Below, one piece after another: positions 54,213-62,856 of a stretch of DNA of 64,000 nt (within the stretch, counting starts at the first letter, position 1; each line of letters opens with the position of its first letter). Under the pieces are notes generated by a model that saw only the letters and a program-made list of their open reading frames with translations, searched no databases and was not told the origin of the DNA. The position numbers and the translations under genes are program-made. The DNA is from Bradyrhizobium sp. 1(2017) (GTDB taxonomy: Bacteria; Pseudomonadota; Alphaproteobacteria; Rhizobiales; Xanthobacteraceae): assembly GCF_011602485.2 (NCBI RefSeq), contig NZ_CP050022.2, positions 868,001-932,000 on the forward strand, read 5' to 3'.

Positions 54213-54340
54213 GCTCTCAACAACCAGCCCTACAGCATCAGAACAAATTAAGAACACTTTAGCAAGTCTTTGATATATCATTGTGATTCGGCACTGCGCC
54301 GACACAACATCTAGCGCCCGTCAGACTTTGCGAGGACTAC

Positions 54341-54772
54341 ATGTCCACCATTGCGTTCGATCAGTTTGCCCTCACCCGGATCGCCGATTTCGCGCGGTCG
54401 CTGTCACGGCTGCATCGGGCGGCGCGGCGGCAGCGGATCGACGACGACCAGTTCGACCGCGAGTTCAACGCGGTCTGCCAGTCGATCTGGGGCTACACCA
54501 TCGACGACATCAGCGACGAGCTGTTCTCGATTGCCGACCATCTGTTCCTCGACACGCTGGACGAAGCGCATGCGCGCATCTTCGCGGCCGAGCAGGGCTA
54601 TGACCTCGTTGACGAGACGGGCATGCTGACGGACTGGTGGGGCTTCTGCTGGATGATCCTGGCCGAGAAGCGCGGCCTGTTGACGCCGGACAACCGCGCC
54701 GCGGCGCGCGCGGCGATCGAGGAGAAATACCTGGCGGCGCCGAACGTGATCGGGGTGATCATCGGGCGGTGA
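54341..54772 (+). CDS. Hypothetical helical protein
   Basis: A 143-residue soluble protein, not recognised. It is rich in charged helices (RIADFARSLSRLHRAARRQR, DEAHARIFAAEQGYDLVDET) and has a tryptophan-rich patch (LTDWWGFCWMILAEKRG). No signal peptide. GAGGAC lies upstream of the ATG. Codon use fits the neighbours, so it is probably real. A palindromic repeat follows its stop within 6 bp. Confidence 0.65.
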   Translation: MSTIAFDQFALTRIADFARSLSRLHRAARRQRIDDDQFDREFNAVCQSIWGYTIDDISDELFSIADHLFLDTLDEAHARIFAAEQGYDLVDETGMLTDWWGFCWMILAEKRGLLTPDNRAAARAAIEEKYLAAPNVIGVIIGR

Positions 54773-54777
54773 GTTTT

Positions 54778-54893
54778 CGTGCCCCGAACAAAGCGCAGCG
54801 CGCCAAGCGATGCGCTGCAGAGCCGGGGCCCAGAAAGGCTGGGTCCCGGCTCTGCGTCGCGTTACTTCGTGCCGCGCCGCGTCCGGGACACGA
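54778..54893. repeat. Inverted-repeat intergenic element, family I, copy 1
   Basis: A 116-bp element starting CGTGCCCCGAACAAAGCGCA and ending GTCCGGGACACGA. An inner hairpin pairs GAGCCGGGGCCCA with TGGGTCCCGGCTC. The same structure occurs at 57280-57417. It lies between convergent genes. Confidence 0.75.
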
Positions 54894-54900
54894 AACTGAG

Positions 54901-55695
54901 CTAATCCAGTCCCGCGCGCTTGGCCGGCTTTTGTGTCTTCGGCACCGCCACGTCAGGCAGCGGCTCGCGCACGATCTCGGCCGCGGGCGGGGCATCCGCG
55001 GAGACCGTCTCGGCGCGCACCGGGGCCACCTTCATCTCGCCGAGCCGGGCCCGGACCTGCGCGGTGAGCCCGGGATAGGAAGCGACCGGGGTGAAGTCCG
55101 CAGCCTGGTCGTTGCCGACGCGGATGCCGGTATAGGCCACGAGGCCGTCGGAGGTGGCGATCACGTCGCCGGCCTTCAGCGAGGAATCCAGCGCCAGATC
55201 GACCGGGGCGAGGCCGACGGGGTCGCGGCCGTTGCAGGTGCAGTCCGCGCGCAGCGCTTTGCGATAGGCGAACGCGTTCTCGCTGTCGGCGTAGCGTTCC
55301 CCGGTCTGCGACGCGGCGCCTTCGATCGAGGAGCCGAAATAGACCTTCGTCGCGGTGGCAGGACAGAACGCCTGACACATCTGCGCCGGCGAGACGAGCC
55401 CGCGCATCAGCGGAAAATATTTCCCGTCGCAGCTGCGCACGCAGAAGGCCGGGCCGGAGCCGCCGGCCGCCGCCGAACGGCTCGGCGGCACATACTGCTG
55501 CTGGCCGGTGACGGGATCGACGTAGGAGTTCTGTTGCGGCACCTCGCGCTGGGGGCGCTGTTGCTGCAGCCCGCCGAAGAGGAAGTCGAACAGGCCTTCA
55601 GCCGAAACCGGGGCCGGCGCCGCAAGCAGCGGAGCTGCAAGGGTGGCGGCCACAAGTATCGCGCGACGCCGCGCATGGGACGAGATGGTACGCAA
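54901..55695 (-). CDS. DUF2865 exported protein
   Basis: A 264-residue protein with a signal peptide (SHARRRAILVAATLAAPLLA, cleavage near VSA). A Gln/Pro-rich stretch (GLQQQRPQREVPQQNSYV) leads into the DUF2865 domain (about 80-160): FCVRSCDGKYFPL, MCQAFCPATATKVYFGSSIE and ADCTCNGRD, with six conserved cysteines. The C-terminus is low complexity (Pro, Ala, Glu). It occurs widely in Bradyrhizobium relatives; function unknown. Confidence 0.82.
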   Translation of the reverse strand: MRTISSHARRRAILVAATLAAPLLAAPAPVSAEGLFDFLFGGLQQQRPQREVPQQNSYVDPVTGQQQYVPPSRSAAAGGSGPAFCVRSCDGKYFPLMRGLVSPAQMCQAFCPATATKVYFGSSIEGAASQTGERYADSENAFAYRKALRADCTCNGRDPVGLAPVDLALDSSLKAGDVIATSDGLVAYTGIRVGNDQAADFTPVASYPGLTAQVRARLGEMKVAPVRAETVSADAPPAAEIVREPLPDVAVPKTQKPAKRAGLD

Positions 55696-55900
55696 TGCTC
55701 ACTCCACCCGACGCTACTGAACCGGCTGGAACCGCCCGGGTCGCAGCACATGGTTCACCATAAAGTGGGATGGTAAATGAGCCGTTGAGCGGAGGCGGTT
55801 TCAAGTCGAGGCCGTGACCTCTTTAAGGCCGGGCACAGCTTTCGACGGATGGTTGCTTCCGGGCTACACAAGGGCAAGACGGCGGAGAAGTTTTGCCACC

Positions 55901-56464
55901 TCAGGCCTTCAAGAACTCCGACGCCTTGTACAGCGAGCGGAACGGCAGGCCGGCCGCACCGAATGTATCGGTGGCGCCTTCCTCGCGGTCGACCATGGTC
56001 AGCACCAGCACCACTTCGGCCCCGGTCTCGCGCACGGATTCCACCGCCTTCATCGCCGAGCCGCCGGTGGTGGTGACGTCCTCGACGATCACGACGCGCT
56101 TGCCCGCCAGCGTCTCGCCCTTGGGCAGGCCCTCGATCGCGAGCTTGGCGCCGTGCTCCTTCGGCTTCTTGCGGACGAAGAAGGCCGCGATCGGATGACC
56201 CTTGATCCAGGAGATCTGCGCCAGCGCGCCGGCCAGCGGCACCGCGCCCATCTCGAGCCCGCCGATGAAATCGAGCTGGTCGTCCTTCAGCGCCTCGTAG
56301 GTGAGCTCGGCGAGCAGGGTCGCGCCCTCGGGGTCGAGCATGGTCGGCTTGAGGTTGAAGTAGAAATCGCTCTTGCGGCCGGACGCGAGCGTCACCTCGC
56401 CGCGGCCGAAGGAGCGCCGGCGGATGATTTCGAACAGGCGGGCGCGGGAGGCTGATTTCGACAC
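55901..56464 (-). CDS. pyrE: Orotate phosphoribosyltransferase
   Basis: A 187-residue enzyme of pyrimidine biosynthesis, joining orotate and PRPP to OMP. The PRPP motif is [20 protein letters not shown], and the substrate side includes [15 protein letters not shown]. The GTG at 56464 is preferred: GAGGGA lies 5 bp upstream and the length matches alphaproteobacterial PyrE, whereas the open frame to 56683 would overlap the GST gene. Confidence 0.94.
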   Translation of the reverse strand: MSKSASRARLFEIIRRRSFGRGEVTLASGRKSDFYFNLKPTMLDPEGATLLAELTYEALKDDQLDFIGGLEMGAVPLAGALAQISWIKGHPIAAFFVRKKPKEHGAKLAIEGLPKGETLAGKRVVIVEDVTTTGGSAMKAVESVRETGAEVVLVLTMVDREEGATDTFGAAGLPFRSLYKASEFLKA

Positions 56465-56639
56465 GGCGGTCCCTCGAACAGCGTTTTTGGAGGAGGCGGA
56501 ATTTATCCGCGACGGGCGCGACATTCCAGAGGGGGCGTCTCCCGTCAACAGGGATCGGCCATCCCGGTCCGCCGGTTGTGGGGGTGCAACTTTCTGGAGT
56601 AGGTGAAGGCCGAACCTGTCAGGGGGAAGGAAACAAGGC

Positions 56640-57266
56640 ATGACCATCGAACTGCACACTTGGAACACGCCGAACGGCCGCAAGATCTCGGTCGCGCTGG
56701 AGGAGATGGGGCTGCCCTACAAGGTGATCCCGGTGAACATCTCCAAGGGCGAGCAGATGGCCCCGGCCTTCCTCAAGCTCTCCCCCAACAACAAGATCCC
56801 CGCGATCGTCGACCCCGAAGGTCCCGACGGCAAGCCGGTCGGCATCTTCGAATCCGGCGCGATCCTGCTCTATCTCGGCGAAAAGACCGGCAAATTCCTG
56901 CCGAAATCGCTGTCCGGACGGGTCCCCGTCTACGAATGGCTGATGTGGCAGATGGGGGGCTTCGGCCCGATGCCGGGTCAGGTGCACCATTTCATCGCCC
57001 TCGAGAACGAGCAGGACCGCGCCTACGGCCTGAAGCGCTACATGGCCGAGACGCGCCGGCTCTATGGCGTGCTCGACCGCCGGCTCGAGGGCCGCGACTT
57101 CGTCGCCGGCGAGCTCTCGGTTGCCGATTTCGCGATCCTCGGCTGGGCCTGGCGTCACCCCCGCCACAAGGTGGACCTCGCCGACTTCCCCAACGTCAAG
57201 CGCTGGTACGACGCCCTGATGGCGCGGCCGGCGGTGAAGCGCGGCATGGAGGCGAAGCTGGATTAG
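56640..57266 (+). CDS. Glutathione S-transferase family protein
   Basis: A 208-residue GST. The N-terminal thioredoxin fold includes [18 protein letters not shown] and the glutathione cis-Pro and Glu-Ser motif ([24 protein letters not shown]). The C-terminal helical domain has the usual [15 protein letters not shown]. The TWNTPNG start, in which Asn replaces the catalytic Ser, is typical of YfcG/YghU-like (Nu class) enzymes with disulfide reductase activity. Divergent from pyrE. Confidence 0.88.
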   Translation: MTIELHTWNTPNGRKISVALEEMGLPYKVIPVNISKGEQMAPAFLKLSPNNKIPAIVDPEGPDGKPVGIFESGAILLYLGEKTGKFLPKSLSGRVPVYEWLMWQMGGFGPMPGQVHHFIALENEQDRAYGLKRYMAETRRLYGVLDRRLEGRDFVAGELSVADFAILGWAWRHPRHKVDLADFPNVKRWYDALMARPAVKRGMEAKLD

Positions 57267-57279
57267 CCTCCCAGCGCCT

Positions 57280-57417
57280 CGTGCCCCGGACGCAGCGCAA
57301 CGCGCAAGCGGTGCGCTGCAGAGCCGGGGCCCATGCCTCTGCGATTTTCATTCTTAGCCTCCTGGGTCCCGGCTCTGCGCAGCAGCGCAAGAGCGCTGCA
57401 GCGCGTCCGGGACACGA
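57280..57417. repeat. Inverted-repeat intergenic element, family I, copy 2
   Basis: A 138-bp element with the same ends (CGTGCCCCGGACGCAGCGCA, GTCCGGGACACGA) and inner hairpin (GAGCCGGGGCCCA, TGGGTCCCGGCTC) as 54778-54893, but a longer loop. It lies between convergent genes. Confidence 0.75.
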
Positions 57418-57436
57418 GCGCGGCTTGCGACGTTGG

Positions 57437-58072
57437 CTACACCTTCTTCGCTTCCACCGCCATTCGCACCGCGAGGCCGGCCAGCACCGTGCCCATCAGC
57501 CAGCGCTGCACCAGCATCCAACTCGGCCGGCTCCCCAGGAACAGTGCGATCGATCCGGCTGCGAGCGCGATCATCGCATTGACGCTGACGCTGATCGCGA
57601 TCTGGATCGCCCCGAGCACCACCGACTGCGTCAGCACGCTGCCGGCGGCGGGATCGATGAATTGCGGCAGCAGCGCCAGATACAGCATCGCGATCTTTGG
57701 GTTGAGCAGGTTGGTGACGAAGCCCATCGCGAACAATTTGCGCGGGCTGTCGACCGCGAGTTGCTTCACCTGGAACGGCGAGCGCCCGCCCGGCTTCACG
57801 GCCTGCCAGGCAAGCCAGAGCAGATAACCGGCCCCGGCAAAGCGCAGCGCGTCATAGGCAAAGGGAATGGCGAGCAGCAGCGCCGTGATGCCGAACGCCG
57901 CGCACAGCATGTAGAACACGAAGCCGAGCGCCACGCCGCCGAGCGAGACAATGCCCGCCGCCGGCCCCTGCGTGATCGAGCGCGAGATCAGGTAGATCAT
58001 GTTCGGCCCCGGCGTGAGCACCAAACCGAGAGAAACGAGGGCGAAGCCGAGCAGGGCGGGCGTGTGGGGCAT
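57437..58072 (-). CDS. LysE/RhtB-family amino acid exporter
   Basis: A 211-residue inner-membrane exporter with about six transmembrane helices. The family signature is LVSLGLVLTPGPNMIYLISR at the N-terminus; NLLNPKIAMLYLALLPQFI is the conserved central block. Members export amino acids or homoserine lactones. Substrate unknown; no LysG-type regulator is adjacent. Confidence 0.9.
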   Translation of the reverse strand: MPHTPALLGFALVSLGLVLTPGPNMIYLISRSITQGPAAGIVSLGGVALGFVFYMLCAAFGITALLLAIPFAYDALRFAGAGYLLWLAWQAVKPGGRSPFQVKQLAVDSPRKLFAMGFVTNLLNPKIAMLYLALLPQFIDPAAGSVLTQSVVLGAIQIAISVSVNAMIALAAGSIALFLGSRPSWMLVQRWLMGTVLAGLAVRMAVEAKKV

Positions 58073-58163
58073 GGGTGAACCGGTGCGGGATATGACACGA
58101 TTCTAATATGCGGCGCGCTGCGGGGCCATCGCGCAATTGCTCGGAGGACAATTGAGCTTCAGT

Positions 58164-58284
58164 GTCGTCCCGGCGAAGGCCGGGACCCATAACCACGAAA
58201 TCGAGTTTGGAGAAGACTGCCAACTACGGTCTTGTGCCAAAACTTCTTCCTGGGGTTATGGGTCCCGGCCTTCGCCGGGACGAC
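58164..58284. repeat. Hairpin-tipped inverted-repeat element, family R, copy 3
   Basis: A 121-bp element. Both tips are CCCGGC-GAAG-GCCGGG hairpins (the right one in complement) next to GACCCATAACC. The core includes GAGTTTGGAGAAGACTGCCA, shared with the other copies. It lies just downstream of polA and upstream of the LysE gene. Confidence 0.78.
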
Positions 58285-58302
58285 GCCGTGTGTGTGTAGC
58301 GT

Positions 58303-61300
58303 TCAGTGCGCCTCGTCCCAATTGTTGGCCGCGCGTGCGTCGACATGCAGCGGCACTGACAGCAGCACGGCCGGGAACGGTGCGTCCTGCATCACGCGTT
58401 GCACGACGGGCAGCGTTGCCTCGACCTCGGCGTCCGGCACCTCGAAGATCAGTTCGTCGTGCACCTGCAGCAGCATCTGCGCCGACAGCTTCTTCTCGGC
58501 GAGTGCGTCCTCCACGCGCGTCATGGCGCGGCGGATGATGTCGGCGGCGGTGCCCTGAAGGCGGGCGTTGATCGCGGCGCGCTCGTTGAAGGCGCGCACC
58601 GAGGCGTTGGAGGCCTTGATGTCGGGATAGTGGCATTTGCGGCCGAACAGCGTGGTGACGTAGCCGTAGCTGCGGCAGAAGTCGCGCGTCTCGTCCATAT
58701 AGGCGCGGATACCGGGGAAGCGCTCGAAATATTTCTTGATGTAGGCCGAGGCCTCCTCGCGCGCGATGCCGAGCTGGTTGGCGAGACCGAACGCGGAGAT
58801 GCCGTAGATGATGCCGAAATTGATCGCCTTGGCACGGCGGCGGATCTCGCTCGGCATGCCCTTGATCGGCACGCCGAACATTTCCGACGCCGTCATGGCG
58901 TGAATGTCGAGCCCGTCGCGGAACGCCTGCTTCAGCACGGGGATGTCGGCGATCTCGGCGAGCAGCCGCAGCTCGATCTGCGAATAGTCGGCGGAGACCA
59001 GCTTGTGCCCTGGTGTCGCGATGAAGGCGCGGCGGATCTTGCGGCCGTCCTCGGTGCGCACCGGAATGTTCTGCAAGTTCGGCTCGTTCGACGACAGCCG
59101 GCCCGTGGTGGTTGCGGCCAGCGCATAGGTGGTGTGGACGCGATGGGTCTGCGGATTGACGTAGGTCGGCAGCGCGTCGGTATAGGTCGATTTGAGTTTC
59201 GAGACCTGGCGCCACTCCAAAATCTTCTTCGGGAAGTCGTGGCCCTGCTCGGCGAGCTCGTCGAGCACCTGGGCGGTGGTCGACCATGCGCCGGTCTTCG
59301 TCTTGGTGCCTCCGGGCAGTCCCATCTTGCCGAACAGGATGTCGCCGATCTGCTTGGGGCTGCCGACATTGACGGGCTCGCCGGCAATCTGCTGGATCTC
59401 GGCCTCGACGCGCGCCGCGGTCTGGGCGAAGTCACCCGACAGGCGCGACAGCACCTGGCGGTCGATCGAGATGCCGCGCCGCTCCATGCGGGCGAGCACC
59501 GACACCAGCGGCCGCTCCAGGCTCTCGTAAACCGTCGCCATGTGCTCGGCGACGAGGCGCGGCTTCAGCACGCGCCAGACGCGCAGGGCGATGTCGACGC
59601 CCTCGGCCGACAGCGGCGCGGCCTTGTCGACCGGCACCTGGTCGAAGGTGATCTTGCCCTTGCCGCTGCCGAGCAGCTCGCTCTCCTTCAGCATGGCATG
59701 GCCGAACCAGCGCTCGGATAGCGATTCCAGCGCATGCGAGCCGCGGCCGGCATCGAGCACGTAGGAGATCAGGAGAGCATCGTCGATGTTGCGCAAGGTG
59801 ATGCCATGCTGCGCCAGCATCACGGCGGTGAACTTGACGTCGAAGCCGATCTTGAGGATGCCGGATGATTCCAGCACCGGCCGCAGGGCCTCGATCGCAT
59901 CGGCATGCCTGACCTGACCGGGCGCGAGCCCTGCATCGAACAGGCCGCCGTCGCCGCCGGATTGCTTGTGCGCCAGTGGCACGTAACAGGCCTCGTTCGG
60001 CGCCAGAGCCAAGGCAATGCCGCAGAGGTCGGCCTGCATCGGATCGATCGAGCTTCCGCGCAGCTCGATCGCGACGTGGCCTGCATCGTGGATGCGCGCG
60101 ATGAAGGCGTCGAGCTCCTCGAGCGTCTTGATCGCCTGGTATTTGCCGCGGTCGACCGGAAGCTTGCGCAAGGCGTCCTCGCGCGCGGCCGCGAGCGAGA
60201 CCGGCGCGCCTTTCGGGCTCGCGGACTTGTCTTCCTTGCTGGCCGATGTGTTGGGCTGGCTCGGCCGGGCCGGCACCGGCGTGCCGTCGCCCGGCGTGGG
60301 CACGACGTCCGAGGGCGGCAGCGGCGAGAACACGCTGGCGCCGCTGGCATAGCCCGGGTCGGCATCGACATTGGCGGGATCGATTTGCGAATAGTCGGCG
60401 ACGCGTCGCGTCAGCGTCGTGAACTCCATCGCCTTCAGGAAGGCGACCAGCTTGCGCGCGTCGGGCTCGTGCACCGCGAGGTCGTCGAGCGGCACCTCGA
60501 GCTCCACCTTGTCGTCGAGCAGCACGAGCTGCCGCGAGATGCGGGCCTTCTCCGCGTTCTCGAGCAGCGCCTCGCGACGCTTGGGCTGCTTGATCTCGCC
60601 GGCGCGGAACAGCAACTGGTCGAGGTCGCCATATTCGGTGATCAGCTGCGCGGCGGTCTTGATGCCGATGCCGGGCACGCCGGGCACGTTGTCGGTGGAA
60701 TCGCCGGCCAAGGCTTGCACCTCGACCACCTTCTCCGGCGGCACGCCGAACTTCTCGATCACCTCGGGGATGCCGATGCGGCGGTCCTTCATCGTGTCGT
60801 ACATGGTGACGCAGTCGGTGACGAGCTGCATCAGGTCTTTGTCGGAGGACACGATGGTCGCGCTGGCGCCGCGCTCGCAGGCCTGCCGCACATAGGTTGC
60901 GATGAGATCGTCGGCCTCGAATCCGACTTGTTCCAGGCAAGGCAGGTCGAAGGCGCGCACGGCCTCGCGGATCAGGGCGAATTGCGGGATGAGGTCATCG
61001 GGCGCCGGCGGCCGGTGCGCCTTGTAATCGGGATAGATCTTGTTGCGGAAGGTGATCTCCGACTTGTCGAAGATGATGGCGAGATGCGTGGGCCGATTGT
61101 CCTCGGGCATGTCGCGCAAGAGCTTCCACAGCATGTTGCAGAAGCCGAGCACGGCATTGACCTGCAGGCCGTCGGATTTGCGGTTCAGCGGCGGCAGCGC
61201 GTGATAGGCGCGGAAGATGTAGCCGGAACCGTCGACCAGGAAGATGTGGTCGCCCTTGCCGACCGCCTTCGCCGCGACCGGTTTGGCAGCAGCTGTCGCA

Positions 61301-61383
61301 GCAGCGGGCTTGGTGTTCGCCGCCTTGGGCGCGGCAGCCTTGGTGTCAGCTTTGGCGGAGGTCTTCGGGGAGGTTTTGGGCAT
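58303..61383 (-). CDS. polA: DNA polymerase I, proofreading site degenerate
   Basis: A 1026-residue replication and repair polymerase. An Ala/Lys-rich tail of about 45 residues precedes the 5' nuclease domain (about 46-330, FLVDGSGYIFRAYHALPP; EADDLIATYVRQA). The middle domain has the 3'-5' exonuclease fold but with E440, R442, T519 and G595 at the four metal-ligand positions, so proofreading is probably lost. The polymerase domain is intact: motif A SADYSQIELRLLAEI, motif B RRRAKAINFGIIYG, motif C QVHDELIFEV. The ATG at 61383 begins the protein; the open frame runs to 61458. Confidence 0.96.
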   Translation of the reverse strand: MPKTSPKTSAKADTKAAAPKAANTKPAAATAAAKPVAAKAVGKGDHIFLVDGSGYIFRAYHALPPLNRKSDGLQVNAVLGFCNMLWKLLRDMPEDNRPTHLAIIFDKSEITFRNKIYPDYKAHRPPAPDDLIPQFALIREAVRAFDLPCLEQVGFEADDLIATYVRQACERGASATIVSSDKDLMQLVTDCVTMYDTMKDRRIGIPEVIEKFGVPPEKVVEVQALAGDSTDNVPGVPGIGIKTAAQLITEYGDLDQLLFRAGEIKQPKRREALLENAEKARISRQLVLLDDKVELEVPLDDLAVHEPDARKLVAFLKAMEFTTLTRRVADYSQIDPANVDADPGYASGASVFSPLPPSDVVPTPGDGTPVPARPSQPNTSASKEDKSASPKGAPVSLAAAREDALRKLPVDRGKYQAIKTLEELDAFIARIHDAGHVAIELRGSSIDPMQADLCGIALALAPNEACYVPLAHKQSGGDGGLFDAGLAPGQVRHADAIEALRPVLESSGILKIGFDVKFTAVMLAQHGITLRNIDDALLISYVLDAGRGSHALESLSERWFGHAMLKESELLGSGKGKITFDQVPVDKAAPLSAEGVDIALRVWRVLKPRLVAEHMATVYESLERPLVSVLARMERRGISIDRQVLSRLSGDFAQTAARVEAEIQQIAGEPVNVGSPKQIGDILFGKMGLPGGTKTKTGAWSTTAQVLDELAEQGHDFPKKILEWRQVSKLKSTYTDALPTYVNPQTHRVHTTYALAATTTGRLSSNEPNLQNIPVRTEDGRKIRRAFIATPGHKLVSADYSQIELRLLAEIADIPVLKQAFRDGLDIHAMTASEMFGVPIKGMPSEIRRRAKAINFGIIYGISAFGLANQLGIAREEASAYIKKYFERFPGIRAYMDETRDFCRSYGYVTTLFGRKCHYPDIKASNASVRAFNERAAINARLQGTAADIIRRAMTRVEDALAEKKLSAQMLLQVHDELIFEVPDAEVEATLPVVQRVMQDAPFPAVLLSVPLHVDARAANNWDEAH

Positions 61384-61459
61384 GGCCGCAATGTATGAAT
61401 TTTTGCGGGCTTTGACAGCCTTAGAAGAGGGATTTTTGGGCGGATTCCCACACCTCATC

Positions 61460-61595
61460 GTCGTCCCGGCGAACGCCGGGAGCCATAACCACAGGGAGGA
61501 GTTTGGCGAGGTTTGGCAGCTAAGAAGCCGTGGTACGACGACCGCAATCTATCGATTGATCACGCGGTATGGGTCCCGGCGTTCGCCGGGACGAC
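61460..61595. repeat. Hairpin-tipped inverted-repeat element, family R, copy 4
   Basis: A 136-bp element with CCCGGC-GAAC-GCCGGG tips at both ends and a core beginning GGGAGGAGTTTGGCGAGGTT. Its right end is the complement of the left end of copy 2. It lies between polA and the acyltransferase gene. Confidence 0.78.
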
Positions 61596-61598
61596 GAC

Positions 61599-62663
61599 TC
61601 ATTCCGCCGCCTGCAACACGGCTCCCGTCCTCTTCGGTGCGATCCAGAACGCATCGGGCCGCTCGAACAGGAAACGCGCATTGAGGCGCAGCGCTACCTG
61701 CCAGATCGCCAGCGCGCCGAGCACGCCGGCGATGGTGACGAGCAGCGACACCGTGCCGATGTCGGCAATGACGCCCGTGCGCAGCAGCAGCGTCCGCGTT
61801 GCCGCCATCGGCAGGAAGAAGGCGAGATAGATCACGATCGAATGCTCGCCGCAGAAGCGGAGGACATTCAGCCATCGTGCGCGCGCGAGCAGCGTGCCCG
61901 TCGTGATGATGGCGCATGCGCCGGCGAAGCCGAGCACGAGCGAGACGATTCCCCATTCGCTGGCGCCCCACGCGACGAGGCCGGCATTCACCAGCGCCCA
62001 TGTGGCGAGCGCGGCAAGCGCGAGCGCCGGATGGCTGCGCGCGCGATCCGACAGCGCGAACACATAGGGCGCGAACAGATAGCCCGAATAGAAATAGACG
62101 AAGCGCGAGCAGAACTCATCGATGACGGTCCAGCCGGTCGTGATGCGCGCTGTCTCCAGCGCGGCGGCGACGAGCCAGATTGCGAGCGGCGGGACTTTGC
62201 GTGTCAGTTTTGTGACGACGAAGAAGATCGGCAGCAGATAGATGAACCACAGCGTGCCGAACGGCTCGATGAAGGATTCCAGATACAGGAGGCCCACGTG
62301 ATGCCAGCCCGTCTCCGCCGCAAAGGCCGGCGCCTTGAAGCCGAATTGGATTGTCACCCAGACGACATAAAAATAGGCGAAATGCACAACCTTACGGTCG
62401 AGATAGATTCGCCAGTCCCGATCGATCACCAGTGACAGGAACAATCCCGAGATCAGGAAGAAATCCGGCATCCGGAACGGCTTTGCGAAGGCCACGGCGA
62501 CATGCATGAAACCGGTCTGCCCGGCGGCGAGCTCGACCCCCAGCACCGAATGCATCATCACGACCATGACGATGCAGATGCCCTTGGCGTAGTCGACCCA
62601 GTCGATACGCGCGGCAGCTTGGGCCTTGAGCCCGCCGTCGGCGATTGTGCCCGATCGTGCCAT
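61599..62663 (-). CDS. Acyltransferase 3-family membrane protein
   Basis: A 354-residue membrane protein with about ten transmembrane helices. The family start is RIDWVDYAKGICIVMVVMMH, and FRMPDFFLISGLFLSL is the conserved second block (including the Arg of FRMP). Such enzymes O-acylate exported glycans or lipids at the membrane. The adjacent, divergent UDP-glucose dehydrogenase gene suggests a surface polysaccharide context, which is inference. Confidence 0.85.
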   Translation of the reverse strand: MARSGTIADGGLKAQAAARIDWVDYAKGICIVMVVMMHSVLGVELAAGQTGFMHVAVAFAKPFRMPDFFLISGLFLSLVIDRDWRIYLDRKVVHFAYFYVVWVTIQFGFKAPAFAAETGWHHVGLLYLESFIEPFGTLWFIYLLPIFFVVTKLTRKVPPLAIWLVAAALETARITTGWTVIDEFCSRFVYFYSGYLFAPYVFALSDRARSHPALALAALATWALVNAGLVAWGASEWGIVSLVLGFAGACAIITTGTLLARARWLNVLRFCGEHSIVIYLAFFLPMAATRTLLLRTGVIADIGTVSLLVTIAGVLGALAIWQVALRLNARFLFERPDAFWIAPKRTGAVLQAAE

Positions 62664-62856
62664 GGTGTCCCTTTTCGAGGCGCCTTCCGCCCGTCCCTGT
62701 GTGGCTGTGGGGCAGTTTGGAGCCCAGTGGTTTCTGACTTCTTTACCGGTTCAAATCGCGGGCCGGTTTTTGCATGCGGACTGTTCCACGGCCGCGGGAA
62801 AGTGCTAAACCGCCCAAAATTGGGCTTTCGTTAACCAAGCTGGAACAGGACTTTCC

